Position numbers and translations under genes: made by a program. From NCBI GenBank assembly GCA_014860565.1, contig JACZJN010000054.1, positions 1 through 41,937 on the forward strand: 41,937 nt of DNA, in the 5' to 3' direction. This stretch comes from Bacteroidota bacterium (lineage in GTDB: Bacteria > Bacteroidota > Ignavibacteria > SZUA-365). The notes beneath the pieces were generated by a model that worked only from the letters and a program-made list of their open reading frames with translations, was not told the DNA's origin and searched no databases. Positions 1 through 7,796 of the stretch are shown here, in pieces (the first letter of the stretch is position 1; the number at the start of each line of letters is the position of its first letter).

Positions 1-1800
1 GCTCCCGTCTGCGTCGATGCGACCGATGGTATAGGTTCCCGGCGCCATGGTGAGGGAGTCCCAGGTCTGCCCGCCATCGAGACTGCGGAGCAGCTTTCTG
101 ACATACGGTCCCGCGGGACGGAATTCGAGATACACGTGATCCGCATCCGGTACAAGCAGCCTCGAAGCATTCTGATATGTGAGAATCGTTGTCCAGCTCG
201 CACCTGCATCGGAAGATTTCAGGAACTGATCCGCAGTCGCGAGATAGCACACCGGATACTGTGAGATATCGAGCTGCCCTCCCTGACTGTGTGGTATGAG
301 GCCGGCGGCCTTCATATTCCAGGTCACTCCCGCGTCCGTGGTCTCGTAAATCCCCTGCTCGCTCACGAACCAGTAGATGCGATCGCCACGGTGAAACACT
401 CCGGTCCAAACGGCCATCAGTTTGTCCGAAATCATTCGTGCAAGGACGGGCGTCCATGACGCTCCCCCATCCGTGCTGCGTGTGATGGCGGTGCTGTCAT
501 TGGAAGTTGGCGTGCGAAACGCGTACCAAAAAGAAGGAGTCACGAATGCGATCTTGTAGATATCCGTGCCTGTAATATCTGCGCATTCCTGCCATGTACC
601 GCCGCCATTATCGGTCCGGTAATAGGGAGAACGATCCTCTTGTGGTAAATAGAGGCGTACAAAGGCGGTGTCCCGCGAGATGGCTCGCAATCCTCCCGAT
701 ATGGTGTAGCGCTGGGATTCACGCTCCTCCCGCCAGCTGACGCCCCCATCTTCGCTCCACTGTACCTGACCGATACGATCCGCTACGCCGAGGATATCCG
801 GTTGCGGATGAAAGAGCATTGACTCGTAGTACTTCCGCGGGTCCCCCTCGGCAAATGCGGGCCTCAGCTGGATATAAGAGATCCCGAAATCATCCGTGCG
901 AAAAAGACTGCCATCGTTTGCGATCACGAATCCGTTTCCATCCGATGAAATCGATATGTCGACAACAGCAGGAATGCTCTCATTCCGGGAGAGTTGCTCC
1001 CAATCCTCGCCACCGTCGATTGAGATCTGGAGAAAATTGTTCTGATCAAGCAGTATCACCGTGTCCCGCGACAGCCAGCGAACGACCGGCAAGGTGATGA
1101 AGGGGCTCCCGGATTGCTGTGCAAGCTTCATCCTGAATGTGGCATTGCTCGACCAGTGCACACCTCCATCATTGGTTGCATAGACTGAGTAGAGCGTCCG
1201 CGAATTTTGCGGGGCGGCGAGAATCACCCCACGATCCCTGTTGAAAAAGTATGGGAAAATTGCGTGCCCGGCATAGAGCGAGTCGGGAAGCGAAATGCTC
1301 TCCCAGGAATTGCCCGCGTCGGTGCTGCGAATGAGTGCGGCTTCGGAAAACGCCTGCGTGATAAACAACGCGTCGTTAGTTGCGCCTGCCTGAAGTTCTC
1401 TCAGATAGGAAGCGCCAACGGAAACGAACCATGGTACACGCAGCAACCGTGGTTGCGTTTCTCCCTTTTCAAAAAGCATCACCGTCGTGTGGCTGCTGTC
1501 TTCCCAATCCTCTGGGGCCCATCGCATCGGGGTAAGCAACCCGATCGCAAATTGCTCCGACGCGGTGACGGAGATGATATTAAATCGTGGCACGGCAGAA
1601 GTCCGGCCAACCCAGGTCAATCCATCATCCTGCGAAGTCTCTATCAGGTTATGCAGCCCTGTGCGATACCAGGTTTTCCCAAGAGCAAACATCGAGGAAT
1701 ACGTCGGCGGCCAATATCCCGGGTAGGCTGGTTGGTACACCTGCGAAAATGTCGCTGGTGCGGATATCATTAGACAAAGAACCACGAGACAATATTTCAT
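1..1800 (-). CDS. Secreted Asp-box (BNR) repeat protein, C-terminus cut by window edge
   Basis: The frame is open for 600 codons from an ATG at 1800 to base 1 without a stop, so the C-terminus lies outside the window. The N-terminus (MKYCLVVLCLMISAPATFSQ) is a typical signal peptide. The protein contains repeated Asp-box motifs of the form S-x-D-G-G-x-x-W: SIDGGEDW, SEDGGVSW, RTDNGGGTW, STDGGASW, TTDAGVTW, SSDAGASW and SLDGGQTW. These lie at the turns of beta-propeller blades in the BNR/sialidase-like and Ycf48-like folds. Family members are exported and often serve as surface or cell-wall proteins; in Bacteroidota they commonly carry a T9SS sorting domain, which cannot be checked here. No catalytic sialidase residues are recognisable, so an enzyme function should not be assumed. 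The start is chosen from the signal peptide. There is no strong Shine-Dalgarno sequence. Confidence 0.85.
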   Translation of the reverse strand, partial: MKYCLVVLCLMISAPATFSQVYQPAYPGYWPPTYSSMFALGKTWYRTGLHNLIETSQDDGLTWVGRTSAVPRFNIISVTASEQFAIGLLTPMRWAPEDWEDSSHTTVMLFEKGETQPRLLRVPWFVSVGASYLRELQAGATNDALFITQAFSEAALIRSTDAGNSWESISLPDSLYAGHAIFPYFFNRDRGVILAAPQNSRTLYSVYATNDGGVHWSSNATFRMKLAQQSGSPFITLPVVRWLSRDTVILLDQNNFLQISIDGGEDWEQLSRNESIPAVVDISISSDGNGFVIANDGSLFRTDDFGISYIQLRPAFAEGDPRKYYESMLFHPQPDILGVADRIGQVQWSEDGGVSWREERESQRYTISGGLRAISRDTAFVRLYLPQEDRSPYYRTDNGGGTWQECADITGTDIYKIAFVTPSFWYAFRTPTSNDSTAITRSTDGGASWTPVLARMISDKLMAVWTGVFHRGDRIYWFVSEQGIYETTDAGVTWNMKAAGLIPHSQGGQLDISQYPVCYLATADQFLKSSDAGASWTTILTYQNASRLLVPDADHVYLEFRPAGPYVRKLLRSLDGGQTWDSLTMAPGTYTIGRIDADGS

Positions 1801-1862
1801 TCAGTCATCCCAGAATAACTCAGATCCAATTCTATTTGTTGAAGTTGCTATAAAGTACCGTT

Positions 1863-1919
1863 TTATGCGTTGAATTGCTGAGTCAGAGCCTGTTGATCGT
1901 CAGCAATGGAGTTCGCCAT
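1863..1919 (-). CDS. Possible 18-codon leader ORF upstream of the Asp-box gene
   Basis: An ATG at 1919 opens a short frame, MANSIADDQQALTQQFNA, ending in TAA. It is preceded at ideal distance by a strong Shine-Dalgarno sequence (AAGGAGAG, 6 bases before the ATG). It lies on the same strand as the Asp-box gene, whose start follows 62 bases after this stop. The strong ribosome-binding site here contrasts with the weak one at the main gene. It could be a leader peptide, a micro-protein, or the remnant of a longer gene. No homologue is known to me. Confidence 0.3.
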   Translation of the reverse strand: MANSIADDQQALTQQFNA

Positions 1920-2027
1920 TTCGTCTCTCCTTATAAATAGTGCTAGTTCGTGGGTTTTGGCCAAAGCTCTTTTCACTTTTTTTCGCAAAAATTCGTATGT
2001 CGTTTATTATTAAAGACATGATAAAAT

Positions 2028-2044
2028 ACCGGGTTGAGCCCGGT
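2028..2044 (-). terminator. Weak intrinsic terminator-like hairpin after the GT9 operon
   Basis: On the minus strand a 6-bp stem, ACCGGG/CCCGGT, with a 5-base loop is followed by TATTTTAT. It lies about 180 bases after the GT9 stop codon and before the Asp-box gene, so it could end the TPR-GT9 transcript. The T-tract is interrupted, so efficiency is uncertain. Confidence 0.35.
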
Positions 2045-2118
2045 TGTGCGTTTTTCGGTGCTTTGCCTGATCGGATGGTTTCCCCGCAAGAGTGGGGGGG
2101 ATTTTGGACCGCGCGCAA

Positions 2119-2205
2119 CCCAGGCTTGATCCATCTTCGTCCGCTGGCGCGGACTTCGCCGAGACTAAAAGCTGGGCTATGATCGATCGCCCTCGCCACG
2201 GCGAG
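2119..2205. repeat. Nested inverted-repeat block, possible dispersed repeat
   Basis: The outer arms CCCAGGCTT (2119-2127) and AAGCTGGG (2169-2176) enclose a perfect inner hairpin, GTCCGC-TGGC-GCGGAC (2139-2154), flanked on both sides by TTCG. A second perfect palindrome, CTCGCC-AC-GGCGAG, follows at 2192-2205. The layout is like the folded intergenic repeats scattered through many bacterial genomes. Only one copy lies in this window, so dispersal is inferred. Confidence 0.35.
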
Positions 2206-2222
2206 TCTTCGACCTTCGGGGC

Positions 2223-3248
2223 TTAGGATGAACGGGCAAGCAGTCCGCGCACGGCTGCCAGAGCTTCGGCGACCGGAATCCGGCGCATATCGTCATGCTC
2301 GGGACAGTCGCCCCGCTGACAGGGGGTGCAGGCGGGATCGGGGGTGGGAGAAAGAACGGCGCTGCGTTCGGCGCGGGGACCCCAGCGGCGCGCGTTGACC
2401 GCCGTTCCGAAAGGATAGAAGCCAAGGACAGGCACGCCGCAGGCGGCGGCGATATGCAAGGGACCCGTGGAATTCGACACGAACAATCGGGCCTCGGCAA
2501 GGACGGCGGCGAGGATATCCAAGGGCAGCTGCTCGCGCAGGAGATGGATGCGCTCGTCGCCGCCGGCAACGGTTTCCATCAACGGGAGTTCCGTAGCCGT
2601 ACCGGTTACCAGAAGCTGCAGGGTCGGATGTACGGCAAGCAGGCCCTGTGCGAATTCGGCAAAGCGTTCGGCGGGCCAGTCGCGAGCCGATCCCCCGCTG
2701 CCGGGATGCAGTACGACGAACGGCGTCCCGGCGTCGATGCCGGCGCGCCCGAGCATATCCTTCGCGATGGCACGGTGGTCGGCGTCGATGTGAAGCGCGG
2801 GATGCAGGTCGGCGGGAACGGCGATGCCCGTTTCTTCGAGTAATCGGAGATTATACTCCATTTCGTGTTTGTCCCCACTCCGGCGGTGCTCGGCGCGGCG
2901 GCGTGTGAACAGCGGGGAATACCAGCGATATCCGGTACCGATACGTATCGGGATACGCGCGAGGGCGGCTGCGAGGGCGAGGCGGGGACGAGGATATGCG
3001 AAGACGGCCACGTCGATCTGTTTCTCCCGCAGCAGGGAAGCGAAACGGCGGACGCTGCCGTCAAGGTCGCGTCCGCCGATTGCAATTATATTGTCTATGT
3101 TGGGGTCGAGAGAAAGCAGCGGCCGGGTGTACTCCTGCACGCAGAAGGTGACACGGGCCGCGGGGTCGCTGCGCTTGATGGCTTCCGCCATCGGCAGCGT
3201 CAGGACGAGGTCACCGATGCGGTCGGTGCGGAAGATGCAGTAATGCAT
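2223..3248 (-). CDS. Glycosyltransferase family 9 (heptosyltransferase-like)
   Basis: This 341-aa protein begins MHYCIFRTDRIGDLVLTLP, the N-terminal signature of GT9 ADP-heptose:LPS heptosyltransferases (R-x-D-x-x-G-D-x-x-x-x-x-P). The C-terminal half has the nucleotide-sugar-binding motifs VLHPGSGGSARDWPAERF and FVSNSTGPLHIAAACGVPVLGFY. Family members act at the inner face of the inner membrane and add heptose or a related sugar to the LPS core or a similar glycan; the exact acceptor cannot be told. The ATG at 3248 is preferred over a GTG one codon upstream. It follows the TPR gene by 18 bases on the same strand and is probably co-transcribed with it. Confidence 0.9.
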   Translation of the reverse strand: MHYCIFRTDRIGDLVLTLPMAEAIKRSDPAARVTFCVQEYTRPLLSLDPNIDNIIAIGGRDLDGSVRRFASLLREKQIDVAVFAYPRPRLALAAALARIPIRIGTGYRWYSPLFTRRRAEHRRSGDKHEMEYNLRLLEETGIAVPADLHPALHIDADHRAIAKDMLGRAGIDAGTPFVVLHPGSGGSARDWPAERFAEFAQGLLAVHPTLQLLVTGTATELPLMETVAGGDERIHLLREQLPLDILAAVLAEARLFVSNSTGPLHIAAACGVPVLGFYPFGTAVNARRWGPRAERSAVLSPTPDPACTPCQRGDCPEHDDMRRIPVAEALAAVRGLLARSS

Positions 3249-3266
3249 CACGACCGCACGCGGGGA

Positions 3267-3854
3267 TCAGAGTTGCTCGAGGAACTGCTTGGCGCGATCT
3301 GCATTTGGCGAATCGGGATATTCCTTGATAAGCTTCTCCCAGTACTTTCGTGCGGTCGCCTTGTCCTCGCGCGAGGCGGCAAGAGCGCCGAGATTGTACA
3401 TGGCCGTGGTGTTTTTCGGATCCATCAGCAGGACCTTCATCGTGATTTCCTCGGCCTTCTTCGGGTCCTTGGTCTCGTAATAGGCGACGGAGAGATCGAG
3501 CATGACGTCGGTGTTTTTGGGCGCGGCCTTGATGTATCGTTCCAGCAGAGGCACGGCGCTCGCGGCCTTGTGCGCGTCGAGGCACATGCGCGCGTACACC
3601 AGCACATCGCTGGTATCACTTTCCGGCTGTGCGGCTATTTTCTTATCCAGTCGGTCGAATTCCTCCATGAAGGAACTGATGACGTTGGATTTGCTGGGCG
3701 CGTTGTCACCTTCGACGCTCGGATGTCCGGGAGGCATTTCGCCCTGTGCAGCCGCCTGCTGCGGGGCCTGTTCGCCTTCGGGGAGCAGGATAACGATGAC
3801 GACCGCCGCGACAAGCACGGCGCCGATGATGAGGTACAGTCTTGATGCGTTCAT
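3267..3854 (-). CDS. Membrane-anchored TPR protein
   Basis: This 195-aa protein starts MNASRLYLIIGAVLVAAVVIVILL, with one N-terminal transmembrane helix (about residues 5-24). A linker rich in Ala, Gln, Pro and Gly follows. From about residue 75 come at least three tetratricopeptide-like helical pairs, including AMYNLGALAASREDKATARKYW. It is likely a periplasm-facing scaffold of the NrfG/CcmH type, but no partner can be named. The start is fixed by an AAGGAAG Shine-Dalgarno just before the ATG. A longer frame upstream would overlap the divergent Maf gene and is rejected. The gene is divergent from maf across 163 bases. Confidence 0.8.
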   Translation of the reverse strand: MNASRLYLIIGAVLVAAVVIVILLPEGEQAPQQAAAQGEMPPGHPSVEGDNAPSKSNVISSFMEEFDRLDKKIAAQPESDTSDVLVYARMCLDAHKAASAVPLLERYIKAAPKNTDVMLDLSVAYYETKDPKKAEEITMKVLLMDPKNTTAMYNLGALAASREDKATARKYWEKLIKEYPDSPNADRAKQFLEQL

Positions 3855-3919
3855 GGTTCTTCCTTTATGTCTTTCTTTTCGTGCGCGTAAGATGCAGAAT
3901 GCAACCTGTATGATACGAA

Positions 3920-3952
3920 AAAAGCCTGAAAAGAGGGAGCGTCCGGGCTTTT
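3920..3952. promoter_or_regulatory. Inverted repeat in the TPR/maf divergent intergenic region
   Basis: A 7-bp inverted repeat, AAAAGCC (3920-3926) and GGCTTTT (3946-3952), lies between two divergent genes. It resembles a terminator stem with A and T flanks, but no gene ends here. It may be a leader hairpin of either transcript or a relic. Confidence 0.3.
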
Positions 3953-4017
3953 GACTCTGCCCCACTCTTGCGATATTAGGGAATCTGTCTTTCATCCATC
4001 TCTTCAACACGGACACC

Positions 4018-4629
4018 GTGCAGCCACACTCACTTGTTCTCGCTTCGCGCTCTCCCCGTCGCCAGCATCTGCTGCGGCAGATCGGCCTCGTTTTCGACAG
4101 CATACCGAGCACGGTCGACGAACGCTTCGACGAGGCGGTCTCCCCCGTCGAGCACGTGACGATCCTGGCGGAGCGCAAGGCGCGCGATGTAGCACTGACC
4201 CTGCCTACGGGCATCGTCATCGGCGCCGACACGATCGTGGTGCATGAGGGTGAGATTATCGAGAAGCCGTCCGACGCAGCGGATGCCGTACGCATGCTGC
4301 ACCGGCTCAGTGGCGAGCGGCACGAAGTGTTCACCGGCTATTCGCTCGTCGAAGTTCCTTCCATGCGTACGCTTACGCGCCATGTCTGCACGCAGGTGTG
4401 GTTTCGCAAGCTGGCGAACGATGAGATCCTCTCCTACGTCGCGTCCGGTTCGCCGATGGACAAGGCCGGGGCCTATGGCATACAGGACGATTTCGGCGCG
4501 GTATTCGTCCGCAAGATCATCGGGGATTTCTACAATGTGATGGGACTCCCCCTCTGCGATTTCTACTGCGCCTATCGCCGTTTCACCAATCAGAATCATG
4601 AGGGCTGTGATGGGATCGAACTGGCGTAG
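4018..4629 (+). CDS. maf: Maf-like nucleoside triphosphate pyrophosphatase (YhdE type)
   Basis: This 203-aa protein starts at a GTG. It has the full set of Maf motifs: LASRSPRR near the N-terminus (phosphate binding), GADTIV with the likely catalytic Asp71, EKPSDAADAVRML, LSGERHEVFTG, DKAGAYGIQ and GDFYNVMGLPL. Maf proteins hydrolyse non-canonical or pyrimidine NTPs to NMP and pyrophosphate. The DKAGAYGIQ form matches the YhdE group (dTTP/UTP pyrophosphatase). It is a cytosolic house-cleaning enzyme, and the length is normal for the family. Its 3' end overlaps the next gene by 32 bases, indicating co-transcription. Confidence 0.93.
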   Translation: MQPHSLVLASRSPRRQHLLRQIGLVFDSIPSTVDERFDEAVSPVEHVTILAERKARDVALTLPTGIVIGADTIVVHEGEIIEKPSDAADAVRMLHRLSGERHEVFTGYSLVEVPSMRTLTRHVCTQVWFRKLANDEILSYVASGSPMDKAGAYGIQDDFGAVFVRKIIGDFYNVMGLPLCDFYCAYRRFTNQNHEGCDGIELA

Positions 4630-5581
4630 GAAACTCATGTACTCGCTGGCCTTCGGCGCGCTGGTGTTCATCGCGCTGACGATCTATGCCGATCTCGACA
4701 AGCTGATTGCGGCCTTCGCGCAGTTCAACTGGGCCTGGGCGCCGGTGATTCTCGCCTGCACGATGACCAATTACCTGTTCCGCTACCTGAAATGGGATTT
4801 CTATACCGCCACGCTGAACATCCGGCCAAAAACCTCGGAAAATCTGATCATTTTCTTCACGGCCTTCACCATGGCGGTCACGCCTGGGAAATTCGGCGAA
4901 GTGCTCAAGTCCTATCTGCTCAAGAAAGTGAACGGCACGCCCATCAGCCGCTCGGCACCGATCATCATCGCGGAACGCCTGACGGACTTCATCGGACTCG
5001 TGCTGCTGCTCATCGTCGGCGCGTACATGTTCGACATCAGCCGCATGGCCGTCGTCGCCTTCGCTGTATTCTTCGCGCTCGTCACGATGCTGCTGGCCTG
5101 GCGGCGCGGATCGATCGCACTCATCACGTTTTTCGGGCGCCTGCCCTTTCTCGCTCGCTTCGTCGAACACGCCCATAGCGCCTACGACAGCATGCATGTC
5201 ATGCTGCGTCCGCGTCCGTTTGTCATCGCCGTCACGCTGAGCGTCGTCGCCTGGTTTTTCGAATGCCTCGGGTACTGGATCATTCTCCATGTGTTCGAGG
5301 CGCCGCCGACGGTGTTGAAAGCGACGTTCATCTACGCATTCTCCACCGTTGTCGGGGCGGTGAGCATGCTGCCGGGCGGACTCGGCACCACCGAAGGCAG
5401 TCTGACCGGACTCGCGCAGCTCGCGGGCGTCACAAAAGACGTCGCCGTCGCGTCGACCTTCATCATCCGCAGCGCGACACTCTGGTTCGCCGTGGTGCTT
5501 GGCATCGTCGTGACCTTCCTCTTCCAGAAGCGGCTGCACGTGAATCTCGATGAGATCAGCCTGGAGGATGTGGAGAAGTAG
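4598..5581 (+). CDS. YbhN/LPG-synthase-N-type integral membrane protein (flippase-like)
   Basis: This 327-aa protein has about eight hydrophobic segments and the conserved features of the UPF0104/lysylphosphatidylglycerol synthase transmembrane family: NYLFRYLKWDFY, TPGKFGEVLKSYLL, ERLTDFIGLVLL and SMLPGGLGTTEGS. Members include the flippase half of MprF and AglD/YbhN proteins linked to lipid or polyprenol-sugar handling. No synthetase domain is attached. It overlaps maf by 32 bases. An internal ATG at 4610 (MGSNWRRK) is an equally plausible start. The substrate is unknown. Confidence 0.85.
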   Translation: MRAVMGSNWRRKLMYSLAFGALVFIALTIYADLDKLIAAFAQFNWAWAPVILACTMTNYLFRYLKWDFYTATLNIRPKTSENLIIFFTAFTMAVTPGKFGEVLKSYLLKKVNGTPISRSAPIIIAERLTDFIGLVLLLIVGAYMFDISRMAVVAFAVFFALVTMLLAWRRGSIALITFFGRLPFLARFVEHAHSAYDSMHVMLRPRPFVIAVTLSVVAWFFECLGYWIILHVFEAPPTVLKATFIYAFSTVVGAVSMLPGGLGTTEGSLTGLAQLAGVTKDVAVASTFIIRSATLWFAVVLGIVVTFLFQKRLHVNLDEISLEDVEK

Positions 5582-5618
5582 GACTTCAGGGAAGGAGAGG
5601 CGACGACCTCACCCCCGG

Positions 5619-5641
5619 CCCCTCTCCTGAAAGGAGAGGGG
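5619..5641. repeat. Perfect 10-bp hairpin in a C-rich intergenic repeat
   Basis: CCCCTCTCCT and AGGAGAGGGG are perfectly complementary around a 3-base loop, preceded by CTCACCCCCGG. Such sequences recur between genes in many bacterial genomes as dispersed repeats. It sits after the YbhN gene and could also stop or stabilise that transcript, although no T-run follows. Confidence 0.55.
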
Positions 5642-5686
5642 AGAAAGAATTGCTGACCCATTACAAACGTTCAGGGAGAACGTCAC

Positions 5687-7732
5687 ATGTTTCGTATTAC
5701 GACCGGCTGCGCCGCGCTGCTTTGCGCCGCAGGCCTGCTGCTGTCCCCGCGCATGCACGCGCAGGAGATGGCGGTCCCTGCCTCCACGGAGAATGATCTC
5801 ACCGGGAATCCGTTTCTTGAACAACTGCTCAATGAACAGGCGGAAGGGGAACAGTCCGCCCTGCTCGAACGCTTTGACGAGTGGCTGCAGAATCCCCTGC
5901 CTCTCGCATCCGCCCGCCTTGCGGATATCACCGCCCTGCCCTTCCTGACGCGCGCGGAGGCGCGGCGCGTTCGCGCGATTGCACGGGATTCCGTTTCGGT
6001 GCGTGATCCCGCACTCGCGTGCCGTCTCATCGATTCCGTGCTCGCCGGAGACGCAGATCGCATCGCGCTGCTGCATCTGTGCACGCGGCTGCGGGAAGCG
6101 CCGGATGTCTCACGGGGTTATACCGTCGCCCTGCGCAGCCGTCTGCAGCAGGAAGACGAACCGCGCGCGGGATTTCTCGACGGACGCTACCCTGGTTCGC
6201 GCCTGCGCCTGCAGCAGCGCCTGCGTGCGCAAGTGGGAGAGGCGGCTGGTCCCCAGCTCGACGCGGCGGTACTCATCGAGAAAGACCCGGGGGAAATTGC
6301 ACTGACGGATCACCTCGCGGGTTATGTGTCGGTGCGGGACGTCGGTCCGCTCCGCCGTGCCGTGCTCGGGGATTTCGCGATCACGGCGGGACAGGGACTC
6401 GTCTTCTGGCAGGCCTTCGGCCTGGCGAAAGGCGGCGAGGCCGTGCGTGTGGGACGCGCGCCCGACCTGCTCTCACCCTACAGTTCCGCCACCGAGGGCT
6501 TCGGCGCCAGCGGCGCGGCGGTGCAGCTGGGCGGCGACTTTCTGGATGCCGTGGTCTTTTATTCCCGCAGGGGACGAGACGCCAGCATAGACTCGGAGAC
6601 CGGCACCGCTGGTGCGTTCAGTATCGACGGCCTGCATCGCAGTGAAAGCGAGCAGGCGCGGCGCGGCAGTGTCGATGAACAGATGGCCGGCGGACATGTC
6701 GGCACGCGCCTTCCCGCCTTCGGCGGAATGCTGGGAATCGGCACCTCGGCGCAGGGCACGCGCTACTCGGTCCCTTCGGAACCGCGTACGCCCTTCGGAT
6801 TCCGCGGCGACGAAGCCTGGGTGCTCGGCGCTGATGCGGCATGGAACGGCGACCGATTGTCGCTGTTTGGCGAGGCTGCATGGGCGCATACGCACGTCCC
6901 CGCCTTCATCGCCGGCATGGAGGCGGAACTGACACCTCGCGTTTCTGCCGCGCTGATCCTGCGGCGCTATCACGAACGCTTCGTCAGCCTGCAGGGTGCG
7001 GCGTTCGGAGAACGCGACGGCGTACAGAACGAGGAGGGAGCGTACATCGGCCTGCGATTGCGTCCCGCGCGCGGTGTGAAAATCAATGCGTGGATGGACA
7101 TCTACCGCTTTCCCAACCGTACCTACTTCGTTCACCTTCCATCGTCAGGTGTGGAGGGAATGTGCGCCGCGGAATTCACGATCGCGCGCGGCACTGTGCT
7201 GCGCCTGCGCGCGGGACACGTTCGAAAAGATCAAACCGTGGCTGCCGTGGATGATCTGGGGAGGGATATTCGTCCTATCACGCGACGCCTTCAGAGCAGC
7301 GTACGCGCCGAGCTTCAACATGAAGCAAAAAATGGCACACGGGCGCGTCTGCGCGCGGAATACGCGCAAACGACATGGGAGGCATTCCTCGCTCCGGGAG
7401 ACGGCATGCTGCTGTCCGCGGATCTGCGAGTGAAGCCGCATCGCACACTGAGTCTGCTCGGACGCCTGACCGCCTACGGCACGGATTCCTACGACGCGCG
7501 GCTCTATCAGTTCGAACACGACGTTCGTGGTGTGATGCAGAATGTGGTCATGTACGGCGACGGACTCCGCGCCTATCTCCTCGCGCAGTGGGAGCCGCTT
7601 CCTCGCATCGTCCTCGGGCTGCGCTACGCCCTCACCGTGCAGGACGGCGTCCGTTCGATGAGCAGCGGCGCGGATGAAATAGCGGGAGACAGGATAGGGA
7701 AGGTTTCGTTGCAGCTGGATGCGGAGTGGTAG
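5687..7732 (+). CDS. Secreted helix-hairpin-helix / outer-membrane barrel-like protein
   Basis: This 681-aa protein has a signal peptide ending near MHAQ (residue 26). An N-terminal segment (about 66-100, LPLASARLADITALPFLTRAEARRV) resembles a helix-hairpin-helix pair of the kind that precedes barrels in Bacteroidota/Chlorobi proteins. The long C-terminal part (about 160-681) shows alternating amphipathic strands rich in Gly, Arg and aromatics, ending SLQLDAEW, which suggests a beta-barrel. I know of no assigned function for this family; it is often annotated only as helix-hairpin-helix domain protein. The start is supported by AGGGAGAA upstream of the ATG and by the signal peptide. It is convergent with rsgA, and the two genes are 64 bases apart. 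Confidence 0.7.
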   Translation: MFRITTGCAALLCAAGLLLSPRMHAQEMAVPASTENDLTGNPFLEQLLNEQAEGEQSALLERFDEWLQNPLPLASARLADITALPFLTRAEARRVRAIARDSVSVRDPALACRLIDSVLAGDADRIALLHLCTRLREAPDVSRGYTVALRSRLQQEDEPRAGFLDGRYPGSRLRLQQRLRAQVGEAAGPQLDAAVLIEKDPGEIALTDHLAGYVSVRDVGPLRRAVLGDFAITAGQGLVFWQAFGLAKGGEAVRVGRAPDLLSPYSSATEGFGASGAAVQLGGDFLDAVVFYSRRGRDASIDSETGTAGAFSIDGLHRSESEQARRGSVDEQMAGGHVGTRLPAFGGMLGIGTSAQGTRYSVPSEPRTPFGFRGDEAWVLGADAAWNGDRLSLFGEAAWAHTHVPAFIAGMEAELTPRVSAALILRRYHERFVSLQGAAFGERDGVQNEEGAYIGLRLRPARGVKINAWMDIYRFPNRTYFVHLPSSGVEGMCAAEFTIARGTVLRLRAGHVRKDQTVAAVDDLGRDIRPITRRLQSSVRAELQHEAKNGTRARLRAEYAQTTWEAFLAPGDGMLLSADLRVKPHRTLSLLGRLTAYGTDSYDARLYQFEHDVRGVMQNVVMYGDGLRAYLLAQWEPLPRIVLGLRYALTVQDGVRSMSSGADEIAGDRIGKVSLQLDAEW

Positions 7733-7796
7733 AGGAGCGGAAGGGGCGGACCCGAACTTCCTGCCTCCTGCTTCCTGCGTGAAACGCGAAGCGCGA

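Larger units (their letters stand above)
1801..2222. other. Gene-poor stretch with several hairpins
   Basis: These 422 bases between the Asp-box gene and the GT9 gene hold no convincing gene beyond the 18-codon ORF. They carry a terminator-like hairpin (2028-2044), a nested inverted-repeat block (2119-2176) and a perfect short palindrome (2192-2205, CTCGCCACGGCGAG). A 99-codon frame through the block on the minus strand looks spurious. Confidence 0.6.

Noticed and set aside
1207-1773. Open + strand frame of 188 codons
   Set aside because: It is in register antisense to the secreted Asp-box protein, which has clear repeated motifs and a signal peptide.
1900-2199. 99-codon frame on the - strand in the first gap
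   Set aside because: It runs through the hairpin block, lacks a ribosome-binding site and has no family resemblance; it overlaps the better-supported 18-codon ORF.
4583-5539. Open - strand frame of 318 codons
   Set aside because: Antisense to the YbhN-type membrane protein; very rich in Arg, Asp and Glu, with no recognisable domain.
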